A stretch of DNA of 64,000 nucleotides from contig JAREIK010000385.1 in assembly GCA_029783825.1 (NCBI GenBank), positions 3,764,501 through 3,828,500 on the forward strand. Direction: 5' to 3'. The notes under the pieces are model-generated. The model was given only the letters and a program-made list of their open reading frames with translations, searched no databases and was not told where the DNA came from. Shown piece after piece: positions 36,553 through 47,879 of the stretch; position 1 is the first letter of the stretch; every line of letters begins with the position of its first letter. The translations under genes were made by a program, and so were the position numbers. This stretch comes from Sapria himalayana (taxonomy: Eukaryota > Streptophyta > Magnoliopsida > Malpighiales > Rafflesiaceae).

Positions 36553-37911
36553 GTATTTAAAATATTAACTCTTTATTTTTGATAATATTATTTTTTCTAT
36601 ATCCAACATGACTCATCTATCTTTCCTCTTTCTTCATTTCCTTCCCACAACACAAGTCCTAGGAGAGAATTTACATTGTATCATATGATACATTACGATG
36701 AGTTGTTGCTAGATGCAAAGTGCACAAATGATAACGCATTTCCATTTGTAACAACCGACAAAATTTTCAGTTGAGTAGGTTCAATTTTCAGGCAATGACA
36801 ACGGCCAACACAACAACCAACATGGAAATGCCGATACAGAAGCCTCAAATTTCTTTTTGGCCAAAGACAATGTATGCTTCTTAAATACTATGAAATCCAA
36901 ATTTTCAAAAAAAAATTCAGAATATCATGGTGATTTGTGTATATTAAAATATATTTTTGAATATTTTGTGAAAAAGTAATGTAGCAAAAAAATAAAATTT
37001 ATAGATTTAATGTTAAACCACTTCAAATAAATCATGGTATCAAGGGATCTTCGTCACACTATAGCAAAAAGAAAACTGAGAGATCAAATAGAAACAACCT
37101 AAGAAACAAAAAGATAATACTAAAATGCTCTTTTTGTGAGAAGATGAGATACTCTAAAGAGAAGTGTTGGACTTTGCATCCTAAGTTACAATGAACTTTT
37201 CAAGGTTAATAAGTTATACAACAAACCACTAAACTACTTATGTTAATTTTTCTACAAACATGTCAACAAGTTATTTTATACAGATATTTTCTCAAGAATA
37301 ATATGATATAAATTTTTCTTAAGTAATTACATCATGCAAATGGTCATGTTATTAGCATGGACACACCTACATTCACTATATATTTTTTGCTCACCATCTC
37401 ACTCCAAATTACAGATAATAGATTTGAGAAAAAATAACTATGAGACATGTAATCACTTTCGTTTTACTTTTTTTATTAAATTCAGAGCTTTTAATATTGC
37501 TGTAATAAACAACATCATTATACATGCCAAAGAAATAATAATATCAATCTTGTTTTTTTTTTTATTTTTAAAGTATGTCTAAGATGTAATAAAGTTTTGT
37601 CAATTATTATTTTCTGTTATTTGTTTCACGGAGAAAAAAAAGTTGATATATTATTTTCTCCTCTACTTTTAATATTATACAAGATCATCTAAATAAACAT
37701 ATAATTTCCCTATGAATTAAGCAAAATAAATTGGATTTATTCTTCGCAACTCACATGAACTCTTCTAGAATCATATATATTATTAATCCACTAATGACTC
37801 ATTCTCAACTCATACATTCTTCACTGAATAAACTAAAGGCTTAAGAACCTAACATTAGAGAAGTGACATCAATTAATTATGAAATATATCAATTAGAAAA
37901 ACATATTCGAT

Positions 37912-38720
37912 ATTGCTATCCATCATGTCGGGAAAGTACTTAGACAACTTGTACTTCGGATTAGAGGTGTCAAACGGGCCGGCCCAGCACGGCACGGCCC
38001 GTTTTTCACGTGCCCAGCCGTGCTACCGTGCCGTGCCCGGCACGGCACGGTTTTTTAAATTCGGGCACGGCACGGCCCGTGGGCACGGCAAGGCCGTGCC
38101 GTGCCGTGCCGGCCCGCTCGGGCACGGGCGCACGGCAAGGCAAGGCAGGCGGGGCGGGGCGGGTCTGTTTGGACCCGACCCGCGGTCTTTTTACCGGGGG
38201 CGGGGCCCGGTTGGGTCACGAGTCACGACTCAGTGAGTCGTAAACCGTGAGTCGCGACTCACGACGCAGGCACGCGGGCCGGCGTGCCGTGCCAAGGCAC
38301 GGCCCGGCACGTGGTTTGTTCGCCCGGGCCCAGCACGGGCCCGGGCACGTTTTTTTATCGTGCCGGGCCGGCCCAGGCACGGCCGAACCGTGCCTCGTGC
38401 TGGGCCGGGCCGGCCCGGCCCGTTTGACACCTCTACTTCGGATATTGCTAAGTCAGCCTCGCATTCATCTTGAAAGGTATGTTCAACTTCTACTCAAAGT
38501 TTGAAAACGAAGAAAACTCAAAAAATAAAACACTATGAATAAAAAATTATTGAAGAAAAAAATATTTTACAATCCTTTAAAGATATTCATAATATGAGAA
38601 TTTGTAAATAAGATTATCTCCTCTTTTATACATATCTATGTAAGTGTCTAGACCCGTGGAAAAATCTAGGCACTATACAATCCTATGGAATCATTTGGTT
38701 AAGAGATGAGCTCTTCATGA
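37912..38720 (-). repeat. 3' LTR of the gypsy element, split by a hAT insertion
   Basis: The parts left (37912-37953) and right (38444-38720) of the 474-bp hAT element match 47315-47690 in order: TCGGATATTGCTAAG against TCGAATATTGCTAAG, CTCAACTTCTAC, GAAAACTCAAAAAA, TTATACATATCTATG against TTATACCCATCTATG, and AATCCTATGGAATCATTTGG against AATCCTCTAGAATCATTTGA. Divergence is considerable, so the parent element is old. Ends are estimated. Confidence 0.7.
37962..38435. mobile_element. Young non-autonomous hAT element (474 bp, GC-rich)
   Basis: Perfect 14-bp terminal inverted repeats TAGAGGTGTCAAAC / GTTTGACACCTCTA and a perfect 8-bp duplication CTTCGGAT (37954-37961 and 38436-38443). The element is very GC- and CpG-rich, made of repeated GGCACGG and GGCCCG words, with a centre of nested palindromes (38226-38262, including the 16-bp perfect palindrome GTGAGTCGCGACTCAC at 38247-38262). 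It has no transposase, and long open frames across it are by-products of composition. The intact ends and abundant CpG suggest it is the youngest insertion of its family here. It interrupts the gypsy LTR. Confidence 0.93.
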
Positions 38721-39867
38721 ATGGTGTTATGATATTCTTCACAACCAAATATGCAAACATCCTTGTCAATCAACCTATCCAAAACTACTTGATTTGTTCT
38801 TGAAATTGTCACAATCTCATTGCTGGTTCACAGCTGACTATAGGAATTCTTTTCATTTTACTAAGTATTCCATATATGACTAAAAGTCATTCTTCCTCAT
38901 GATTTGGTCTGTCAAATAGTACACCTTGTCATGAGATGTTACTATTATTGTGGGTGCCCTCTTAAAAATCTCTAAGCCTAGATCCTCCTTATCTTAATGA
39001 TAGGACTTAATGATATTTCGATCTTGTATGGCACCTTACCAACTCATCCCAGTATGAGAAATTGGTCTTAATGCTTTTTTATAAGCCATTTGTACACTTT
39101 TCGAAAGAATTGAATTGTTGTGATATGAGTTTGAGAAACACTAAATCTTCAAACCTAGAAATCAGAATATCTACTCTTCTAGTCAGCCCATTTCTTCATC
39201 TTTCTAGTAGTCTTCTTCAAGTATGAAGACATTATGTAAAGATGCTCATGTCATCCTTTAACAAATTTGTAAGCTGTTTGACTCTTTCATATGTATCTTC
39301 CAGCTAGGGTATGAGGATTCATAGGTTGTTATCTCATGAATATCTCAAATGAACTCCTCTCGATTGCATCACTTCTTCATAGGTTGTAAGAAAATTAAAC
39401 TACATCAAGCAATATAACCCAATTAATCTAATTAACACTCACAAAATATCTCAAGTATAGCTATAGTAATACGTTTACCCATTCTGTCTACTCATCTGTC
39501 TAATTATAAAAATTAATAGAGAAATAAAACTAAATAATAGATCACAATCAATGATAATGAACATTGGTAGTCTTGAGGAATAGTCTACTTATCTCCTATG
39601 TTGTGCACTCCTTAGCTGCTATTATGAAAATAGAATACTTTGAAAACCAGTTCACCACATTAAGATCAATTCATATCCCTTAGACATGGATAAGTCAATG
39701 ATGAAACCCATGATAATACTTTTTCACTGTTGCTCGGTTATAGATTGAGACTCCAACAATCCTTTGGGTTGATGTTGCTCCCCCTTGTCCTGGTAACACA
39801 CATGAAAAATTCTGACATAAGTCTTCACATTCACATCATTTCATATTTATGAACAATAATAAATATA

Positions 39868-41777
39868 CAATAGTCTCTCGCTTAAGTATGCAACATAAAC
39901 CTTAGGTGTTTGTGCGTACTTTACTGATAAGTGCGTACTTTAGACTCTCTACTCCCAAATCGCTTGCTTTTTGTTACAATGTCGAATAAATCTAACGGCA
40001 AGCATCTGAATGAGTCCCAATGCTACAATATCATTTCAAAACTCAATAAGATGAACCATCCAAGAAAATGCTTACTAGCGCTTGAGTACGACATTAGCGA
40101 AGGCTCTATCCGAAAAGTTTGAGAGAAACGAGAGTCGATTCTAGAGCGATCCGCTTGCTCTCTAAAGAAACCAAGGAGAAAATCTTTCATGCTTCAATCA
40201 GAAGATTTATCGAACTTGAAGATGTGTTGTACATCTGGATTGACAGCATGCATCGTGTCATGCTCCCTGTTCCGCCATCTCTCGCCATTGCCCAAGCAAA
40301 AAGCATTGCTTCTATTTTATCGATCCCAGAATTAGATTTCAAGGTGTTGTGACAATGGCTTAGTCATTTCAGGGCACGTCGAGCTCTACAGAAAATACTT
40401 CTCCACGAAGAAGGAGCTGAGGTTGACAAAAGCAATCCAAAATTGCTATCAGTTTTAGAATGTCTAGAACAAGAAAATCAGATGATAGAGTTATACTCTA
40501 TCATCGCTCAATATGACCCTGAGAATGTCTAGAACATGAACTAGACATGTTTTTTTTCCGTTTGCTTCCCATATATACCCTTATGATGCCGAACAAGGAC
40601 ATTTCAAGTAATAGAGGAAAAAAGAAAACCAAAGATCGCGCTTCTCTGATAGTATGCGCCAACGCATCTGGAAAACATAAAATTCCATGCGTATTGATTC
40701 GAAAGCTGAAAGAGCCAGTGTACATTAAAGACCAGCAGAAGCTAGTTCCTTATTTCAATCAAGCGAAAGCATAGATGGGCGCGAAAACCTGCTGAAAATA
40801 GTTCAGTGAGGTCTTTGTTCCAAAAGTCAGAAAACAAACTGGTCACCTCATTCTTTTATTGATGGATAATGCACAAGGACATTTTGATGCCTTCGAACAT
40901 GCTAACATCCGTGTCATTTTCTTTCCGCCGAACTGTATCTGTTGAAAACAGCCATGTGATATGGGAATCATCACAGCTCTCAAGAAATGCTACAAGTATC
41001 TATATCTCAGGGATGTTTTTAAATTTTACGAGCTTGACAAGGAGTCAAACAGCAAAAAAGAGATATTGGCATATAATTACGACGAGGTGCAGCAGGAGTT
41101 TCCTATGAAAATCCAGCACACCTACTAGATGTCGCATGCTATGTCAAAAAAGCCTGGGGCCCTGTCTCGTCCAGCTCTATCAAAAATGCTTTCAGTAAGG
41201 CAAAGCTAATTAACATGGAAATAGTAATAAAAGCTGAAAAGGAAGATGACTTAGCTAACCAGAGTCATCGGATCCTCAAATATTTCGATTAATCTAGCAG
41301 AATTAGAAGAATGTGTTTATATTGATGACGAGAACAATGCGGAATATGCCTCGGCAGTATTGGAAGACGTTGAAGAGGTGATGAAATCGATGAAGATTGC
41401 AGAAGAAACAATTGATGAAGATGACGATGTTACTCTGCAAAAGCCGAATGTTGGTTCAGAGAATATAGTTCAATTTCAGGGATTCGAAACTTTATATAAG
41501 CGGATTCGCGATATCGAAAATCAGCTACTCTATTTTGATGTTTAGATAGAAACCAAAGAAATATTCAATGATCTCAAAAAATCTTTTGAACAGTTCCTAA
41601 GCAAAATCTAGGCTGTTGTCCTCAAAGCCAGACGCAAAAAAAAATCAAAACATGCGCCAGATAACGATCCATATATGTTCCACTAACAAATATTGAACCC
41701 TAAAATTTTTGGCATATAATGCATACTTAACCGGGATGCATACTTAAACGGGTGTGTACTTAAGCAGAAGGTTATTG
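39868..41777 (+). mobile_element. Pogo/Tigger-like DNA transposon 1 (1910 bp), TA target duplication
   Basis: Left end CAATAGTCTCTCGCTTAAGT and right end ACTTAAGCAGAAGGTTATTG are inverted copies (about 16 of 20 match), flanked by TA on both sides (39866-39867, 41778-41779), the hallmark of the Tc1/mariner-pogo group. Sub-terminal words TACTTAA / TACTTTA are repeated near both ends (GTGCGTACTTT twice at the left; GCATACTTAA and GTGTACTTAA at the right). One intronless transposase relic fills most of the element. The element lies inside the gypsy integrase. Its composition is clearly less AT-rich than the surroundings. Confidence 0.92.
39979..41686 (+). pseudogene. CENP-B/pogo-type transposase relic (DDE_1 superfamily)
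   Basis: From ATG 39979 the frame reads MSNKSNGKHLNESQCYNIIS (N-terminal helix-turn-helix), then SLAIAQAKSIASILSIPELDF in the CENP-B-type DNA-binding half, a YDPENV block, FFRLLPIYTLMMPNKDISSN, ASLIVCANASGKHKIPCVLI, LLMDNAQGHFDAF (second catalytic Asp), FFPPNC, QPCDMGII (third Asp) and a C-terminal acidic/coiled stretch (41360-41545) ending near 41686. At least six frameshifts or in-frame stops break it. The first catalytic position reads N-M-N-stop where relatives have N-M-D-E, so it is inactive. Family assignment is firm; the closest host lineage cannot be judged without a search. Confidence 0.9.
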
Positions 41778-42339
41778 TACTCTTGTAGAACCTTCGTGCG
41801 TCGTTGCCTTGGGTGACCAGGCCATTTAGAGTCATAACTATCCATGATAAATTTTTTTCTAATATCTAACAACTTAGGTACATAAAATCATTTTTCCTTT
41901 GTGTAGAGTAGACCATCCTCCACACAAAATCATCGTGTCTTTCCATCATGAACTAAAAAAATGATTCTTAGCTACTAGTTCATTCTATAAACCTTTGTTA
42001 GGGCTGACTAGTTACAAATACTAACTACATTTTGTAACTTAAGGCATCGACCACATGTTTAGCGATGCTTGGCTTGTAGTCAAACTCAGAAAGAAAATTT
42101 TGCAACCTTGCTTGCTTTGAGCTTAGCTTCTTCTATGTCTAAAAGTAACTAGTAACAACGTTGTCGATCATTATTATGAAGTGTGATCCTGATAGATAGT
42201 ATCTTCTTATCTACAAGTAGTAAATGATCATTATTATCTCATTATTTTAGAATATGTATTGCTTCTTTATATTATTGAACTTATTATTTTTAATATTTCC
42301 TACATAAGAACTCATCTAATAATAAAGTCAGAAACATCG

Positions 42340-43340
42340 GAGTGTACCTCGAATGCCTTGGCGTGGTCAGGTAGCACCAAAACCAGCTCCTCTATTATGA
42401 CATTTTTCAAGTCTTCAAAGTCTTATTGGCATTCTTAGCTCATGTCCATGCATCATCCTTCTTGAGAAGATTCATCATTAGAACTATTTTTGCTAAATAT
42501 CCCTTGATCAATCGCCGGTAATAATTAATCTCAAAAAAGACATTAATTGTGGTACCTTAGTAGAGCATCTCATTCATGAATAACATTGATCTTTCTCTCA
42601 TTCATCTATCATAATGAGTTTTTCATCTTTAATACGATGTCATGAGAAGCTCACTTCCTCTAGAACAAAAGAATATTTCTACCTTTTCACATATAGTTCA
42701 TTCTATCTTAATATTTGAAATACATTCCTTAGATAATCAACATATTTTTTCAATATATTATTATATATAACAATATTATCTAGATATATCAGCACGAACA
42801 TATCTAGCAAATAATGGACTATTTTATTCAAAGTGCATAATATAACATGCGTATTTGTAAGACTAAAAAACATTACTACGAACTCATAGGAGCCACACCT
42901 TATTGTACATATTATTTTTGACTCATCCACTTCAACTATCATCATCGCTTGGTAGTAACCTAACCAAAATTCTAACTTAGTGAAGTATATTACTCTACCA
43001 AGTTGATTAAATATATAAACAATAAGAGGAATGTGAAATTAACTATTTATGATTAATTTGTTGAACATCAAATAATTGATGTACATTTGTAATGAACTAT
43101 CATGTTTCTTCTAAAATAAGACCAATATATCATATGGAGCCTTATAAGATTAGATGAACCCGGCATCCAACAAATCCTTTAGTTATCTTCTTAACTCATC
43201 CAACTTTTTGAGTGCCATCATGTAGATTTCAATGGCATGAAGTTTGACTCCTTGCCCCAACTTGATCTTGTGATCTTATTGATTCCTCGATTAGAATTTT
43301 TTGGGTAGCTCCAGTGACATCATGTTTTTAATCTCACCCA
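42340..43340 (-). pseudogene. Gypsy reverse transcriptase and RNase H remnant
   Basis: On the - strand: KKLDELRR then LKDLLDAGFI (about 43190), INYLMFNKL, IPLIVYIFNQLG and YFTKLEFWLGYYQ (about 42990-42950), then the open frame 42945-42703 with DESKIICTIRCGSYEF, a decayed MPFGLTN box and YLDNIV for the YLDDIV catalytic box (one Asp changed to Asn). Further left (about 42430-42360) EEPVLVLPDHAKAFEVHSD begins RNase H. Inactive. Confidence 0.88.
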
Positions 43341-44584
43341 CCACCTTCTCAATTTTCATGAACCTTAAAATCTCTCATATAGTCAATTGTGTCTTCCTTA
43401 AGAGCTGTCAAGTACATCACCTCATTCTTTTGCAACTTCCTCTCTAATTAGATAGCCAATAGTATATGAGTGTTACCTTTATTTTTGATAATTGTGTGGA
43501 CATATATTGTACCACTTTTCTAAGATGATCATTAAGCATGGGAAAGATAAGGGGATAACTTTAACCTAGCATAGGAAATCAAACTCAACCACAATATTAA
43601 AACCATCCATGTTTGCTACTGTGAAATCAACTGTATTTCCATAGCCCGATCATCATTACCTCACGAGCTATTCTTTATGATAGTTTACAACGAAGTTGAC
43701 TAACTTAAGCAAACCAACCCTCCTTGAATATTTGGAGTTTTAGTATCCTTGTATCATCCTTGAGATAAAGTTATGCATGACACCAATATCTTTCATAGTA
43801 TTAGTGAACATCTTATTCACGTTGGTCTCCACGTACATGAATCCTCTGTTTAGCGACTACTCATTGGCTTGCTTGACCTTGAGGATATTCAACAACTATA
43901 GTGACCTCATTTATACATCATCACCCTCTTGCTTGGTCTCCTTCTCGATTGTAGCATCAATAATTTTTCTCTTAAGACAATCATGAGTCTATTGTGATCT
44001 ATCATATAAAAAACAATTAATCTTTATCTTGAAATCTCTGTGATTATCTTGACCATTACTCGTTTTGGTAATAAAGGTCACAATTAATATGTCTTGAAAT
44101 CACATACCAGGACCCTTAGTCACAAATTGACCATGTGTGTTTGGATATTTCATTTTTTAAGTGCTATATATATTATATATTTTAGATAGAACTACTTCTT
44201 GATCTCTCTCTCTTAAAGTAAGTCTAAATGTCTATTATCCACATCCCATTTTTTTATTTCCATAAACTTTTTATACCATCATAGAATTGCATTAACAGTG
44301 AGGTAAAAAATAGTAGTGTGGAATGTTGTTATCTCATCAATTAGTACAATCACTTCAAAACACTATTTTATGTATCATAAGTAGTTGTCAAATTCTGACA
44401 TTCTATTATTCCTTGAATGTGTATGGTTTTTGTACCTCAATCATTAGTGTCCCATAAAAGATCATCACTCGAGTTGATAATGCTACCATATGAATTATCA
44501 CATTTTATGTTCGCTTCTCTTTATCATTCGGCTCAAAGCTATAGCTAGAATGTCCAATAACTGCATTAACTCCTCGTGTGACAA

Positions 44585-47230
44585 TAGAGGTGGCAAGTTG
44601 ATCGGGTGGTCGGGGCATGGCCCAACTGAGCCTTGCTGGCCCAACAAGGTCTAGAATCGTGCCTGGACCCCTTTAGTGCTGGCTTGAGGCACGGCTAGTG
44701 CCATGTTGGGTCAGAGGATGTCAGGGCGTCATGACGGGCCAGGCACAACCCGACGACTTGGCACATCGACATGGTCCAGCAGCAAGGTAAGCTACCAAGC
44801 TCAAACCAAGTTTTTCAAGCAAGATTCGATTGAACTGCGTCCAACCTGCCCAATTCTTATTAAAAAAAATAAAATTTTATTTAAAAAAAACCTAGCACCA
44901 CATTTTACACGTAGCAGGTTTTTTTTTAACCATCATGTGTTTGGGTTGGGGTATTAGCATTAGAGAATCTAGTCCCACTTGGATGCCCAATGCATGAATG
45001 CACTCCCAACAACTAGGACAAAAGATCCAATGGCTGTTGTGATTGTGCCCTATTTAATTAAAAAATAAAAAAAATTATTTTTTTAAATCTTTTTCAAATC
45101 TATATAATGTTTCTCTCATCTCCTCTCTCTCAATCTCATATTCACATCTCACTCTCACACTCAATCTCCTCAACTCAAAATATCAATTCTCTCTCTCTTT
45201 CATCTTGTCTCTTTTTCCTCTTGATTTTGTTACTTTTGATATTTGCTTTTGCTTTGGCTTCGCTCTCGAGACTCGGGTGCGAACAACAGACTATTGTGTG
45301 ACGTGCAGATGGTGTGGCTTTTTCTATCCTATTCATATTCAATATTCCATTATGAGGTATTATTTTATAATTTTATTTTGTTTTATATTTAATTAATAAT
45401 TTTATATCAAATAATTATTAATTTAAAATTAAAATTTAGAATATAATTAATAAACTAAAAAAATAAATAAAATAACAAATAATAAATTTAATGATAATGA
45501 GATTAACATTAACATAAACATAGATACTTTTATTATTTATAACCTTACAAAAAAGTCCGAGGTTAATACAATATTTTCTTCATATGGCTCGATAAAAACT
45601 CAAACATCTAAAAAATAAAAAACTAGAAAATTATTTATAATTTAAACTTACTTTAATATTATACAAAATAAAAATGATTGGTATTTCAATACAGAATGAG
45701 CACAATGCAAATATTTTAAGAAAATATATATTTGTAAGAGTGCATGCAAGACTAGGCACCTAGAAATATATATCAAATATTACACCAAAAAAACATGAAG
45801 GATTAGATTCTATGTAAATCTAACTAATGGGAATTATCTTTGAAATAGGATTTAGTTCAGCTTTTATATTGATCCCTTTCATATACTGCAACGAGTTAGG
45901 AAGAAAAATATGATCAAACAGATCACCAAGACATGTCTTCTAATTAAATTTTCAGAAGATCCAATGATAGTCAATATCATATAAAACTATTTGTAGCTTG
46001 CATATCATAAGATTTTTATGTCCACATCTAAGAACGACATACTAAAATATTATAAGTTAGAAAAATAAATAATAACTAATAAATTTCTGAGAATATAATA
46101 ATGTAATATCCGTGATATTCGATATCTCAACTAATTTTGACGATATATCTTATGCATGCCTCACCACCCACTATATAAATTCTAAAACACTAAAAAAAAT
46201 ACAAATTTTCAAAGATTCTTTATCCTCATAATTGTCCGGCCATATATAAGTGTATGATGACAATCTTCAAAGAATAAAATATTCAAAATAAAATATATTG
46301 TATCACATTTAATAACGCATCTAATAATAAATTATTCATCAATATATTTGTTAGGACTATTAAAGACAAATCTTTAGAAAAGATTTTTCACATTAAATAC
46401 ATATGTCACGTCATTACCTTATAGTACAAGCAGGAATAAATGTTATTTCTCTCACTTCAGTAAAATTACTTAACTCACTAAAATATCTTCGAGTGTATAA
46501 TAGACAATAAGAGTTTGCTAGTTTTTATTTGTCTGAAAGTTTAAAGAAGAAAAATTTCAAAACAAATATAATACATCATTAAAATTACACATACCTAATG
46601 TTGGAGTAATAAGTTGGATACAAATACATAATATCCAACTACGTCAATATTAAAAGTGAAAAACTCATTACTAATGATAGAGACCAAGATATAAATATTT
46701 TATTTATTAAATTCCTGAAATTTTTTTATTACAAGACAAATATATATTCGTCAATTTATACTCAACACTTGCATTGCACTTATATGCATATATAATATTA
46801 GTGACGTATTTAAAAAATTTAGAGATAACCCAATATTTAGTAATATGGCTGTTGATATAGAAATCAAGTACTTAAAATATTGATCCATTATTTCATCTAA
46901 ATATTATATGACTGTCTATAATGACTATAAAATTAAGGTAAAAAAGATACAAAATATTTTGACATACATATCATCATGTATTAACCAGAAATGTCAACCT
47001 AAAAATTTCATTCACAAAAAAGTAACTAAATTATTTTCATATTACGACACTAAATATGGTAGAAGTTGTAGACAAATTCTAAATACAGACATAGATATCT
47101 TATTTGGATACGTTAACTTTTTCATTTAATTAGCAAGAAAAAAATGATTGAGTTGACTGTCAAAAGGAACGAGCTATCTTGATATTCAGATACTAATTAC
47201 TACTAAATCCTATCACATAATGATAACAAA
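44585..47230 (+). mobile_element. Decayed hAT transposase element, copy D (+ orientation)
   Basis: Left terminus TAGAGGTGGCAAGTTGATCGGG at 44585 with GC-rich sub-terminal sequence to about 44800, then AT-rich sequence, the block AAGTCCGAGGTTAATAC (45554) that mirrors the region upstream of the transposase in copy C, and a transposase relic on the + strand to about 47200. The frame 46908-47129 carries [20 protein letters not shown] and KLFSYYDTKYG, matching the same region of copy C. The right terminus is not found. It occupies the gag end of the gypsy element, next to its primer-binding site. Confidence 0.7.
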
Positions 47231-47301
47231 AACCTTAAAAATTCCACATGAAAGATTATCATCATTTCTTTCAAGTTACTCTCCAAGTTCAATCTCAAGC
47301 T

Positions 47302-47313
47302 CTGATACCAACT
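47302..47313 (-). other. Primer-binding site of the gypsy element
   Basis: GCTCTGATACCA on the + strand is the reverse complement of TGGTATCAGAGC, the plant initiator-Met tRNA primer-binding word, immediately left of the LTR copy that starts near 47315. It fixes the element's orientation as - strand. Confidence 0.85.
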
Positions 47314-47314
47314 A

Positions 47315-47690
47315 TCACTAAATTAGTCTTCCCACTAAGTTTTTGTGTACGACTTAAAAAACTCACCCCTCGAATATTGCTAAGTTAATATCTCACTCTC
47401 CTTACAAGCTATGCTCAACTTCTACCAATCGTTTAGAACCAAAAGAAAACTCAAAAAAAAAAATACTAGGAAAAAATAAAGTGTTAATTTTAAAAAAATA
47501 TTTTATAATACATTATAAAAGTTCATAGCTGCACGATTTGTAAATGGGATTACTTCCTCATTTATACCCATCTATGAAAATGTCTAGAACCTTTAAAGGT
47601 TATAGTACTTTATAATAACACTTTACAATCCTCTAGAATCATTTGATTAACCTTTGAAGATTCATCAAATATCATGTATTGGAATTCTTG
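47315..47690 (-). repeat. 5' LTR of the gypsy element (approximate limits)
   Basis: Matches the split LTR at 37912-38720 in ordered blocks and follows the primer-binding site directly. No clean TG...CA termini or target duplication survive, so the right limit is an estimate. Confidence 0.65.
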
Positions 47691-47879
47691 CATAAAATGG
47701 ATATCAAAGAAGAATAAATAATATTTAGTTGAAATGACTAGCTATTTTTGGGAATAAATGATACTAACTGTTAGCTTCTTAATTAATTGCACATCATCTT
47801 ATATTTGCATGGGCTTTATCTCTCATTAAGTTTACTTATTTCATTCAAAATCTATCACCATGCAAGAAAAATAGGCAGA

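Larger units (their letters stand above)
38800..41900 (-). pseudogene. Gypsy integrase remnant, split at 39868-41777
   Basis: On the - strand, right of the pogo insertion, is DSKWPGHPRQRRTKVLQE (about 41850-41780), the HHCC zinc-finger approach of plant gypsy integrases. Left of it the frame resumes with VKTYVRIFHVCYQDKGEQ (about 39835-39770), then LLESQSITEQ and the core-like block GFIIDLSMSKGYELILM, where intact relatives have the first catalytic Asp. Stops and substitutions throughout. The two halves join directly when the pogo element and one TA are removed. Confidence 0.8.
37912..47690 (-). mobile_element. Decayed Ty3/gypsy LTR retrotransposon with nested insertions
   Basis: Read on the - strand from right to left: 5' LTR (about 47315-47690), primer-binding site (about 47302-47313), remains of gag and protease (44.5-43.4 kb), reverse transcriptase (about 43340-42640), RNase H (about 42600-42340), integrase (about 41900-38800, interrupted by 39868-41777) and 3' LTR (about 37912-38720, interrupted by 37962-38435). 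All pol frames have stops and frameshifts. Integrase blocks such as CYQDKGEQHQPKGLLE and reverse transcriptase blocks such as SYEFVVMFFSLTN and VLIYLDNIVIYNN identify a plant gypsy element; the clade is not resolved. Boundaries are approximate. Confidence 0.8.

Noticed and set aside
37913..38504. Overlapping Arg/Gly/Ala-rich open frames on both strands
   Set aside because: They arise from the GC-rich GGCACGG repeats of the hAT element, which has no stop-prone composition; no protein family is recognisable.
42340..43340. Endogenous pararetrovirus origin for the reverse transcriptase relic
   Set aside because: The order RT, RNase H, integrase and the flanking LTRs with a tRNA-Met primer site fit a Ty3/gypsy retrotransposon.
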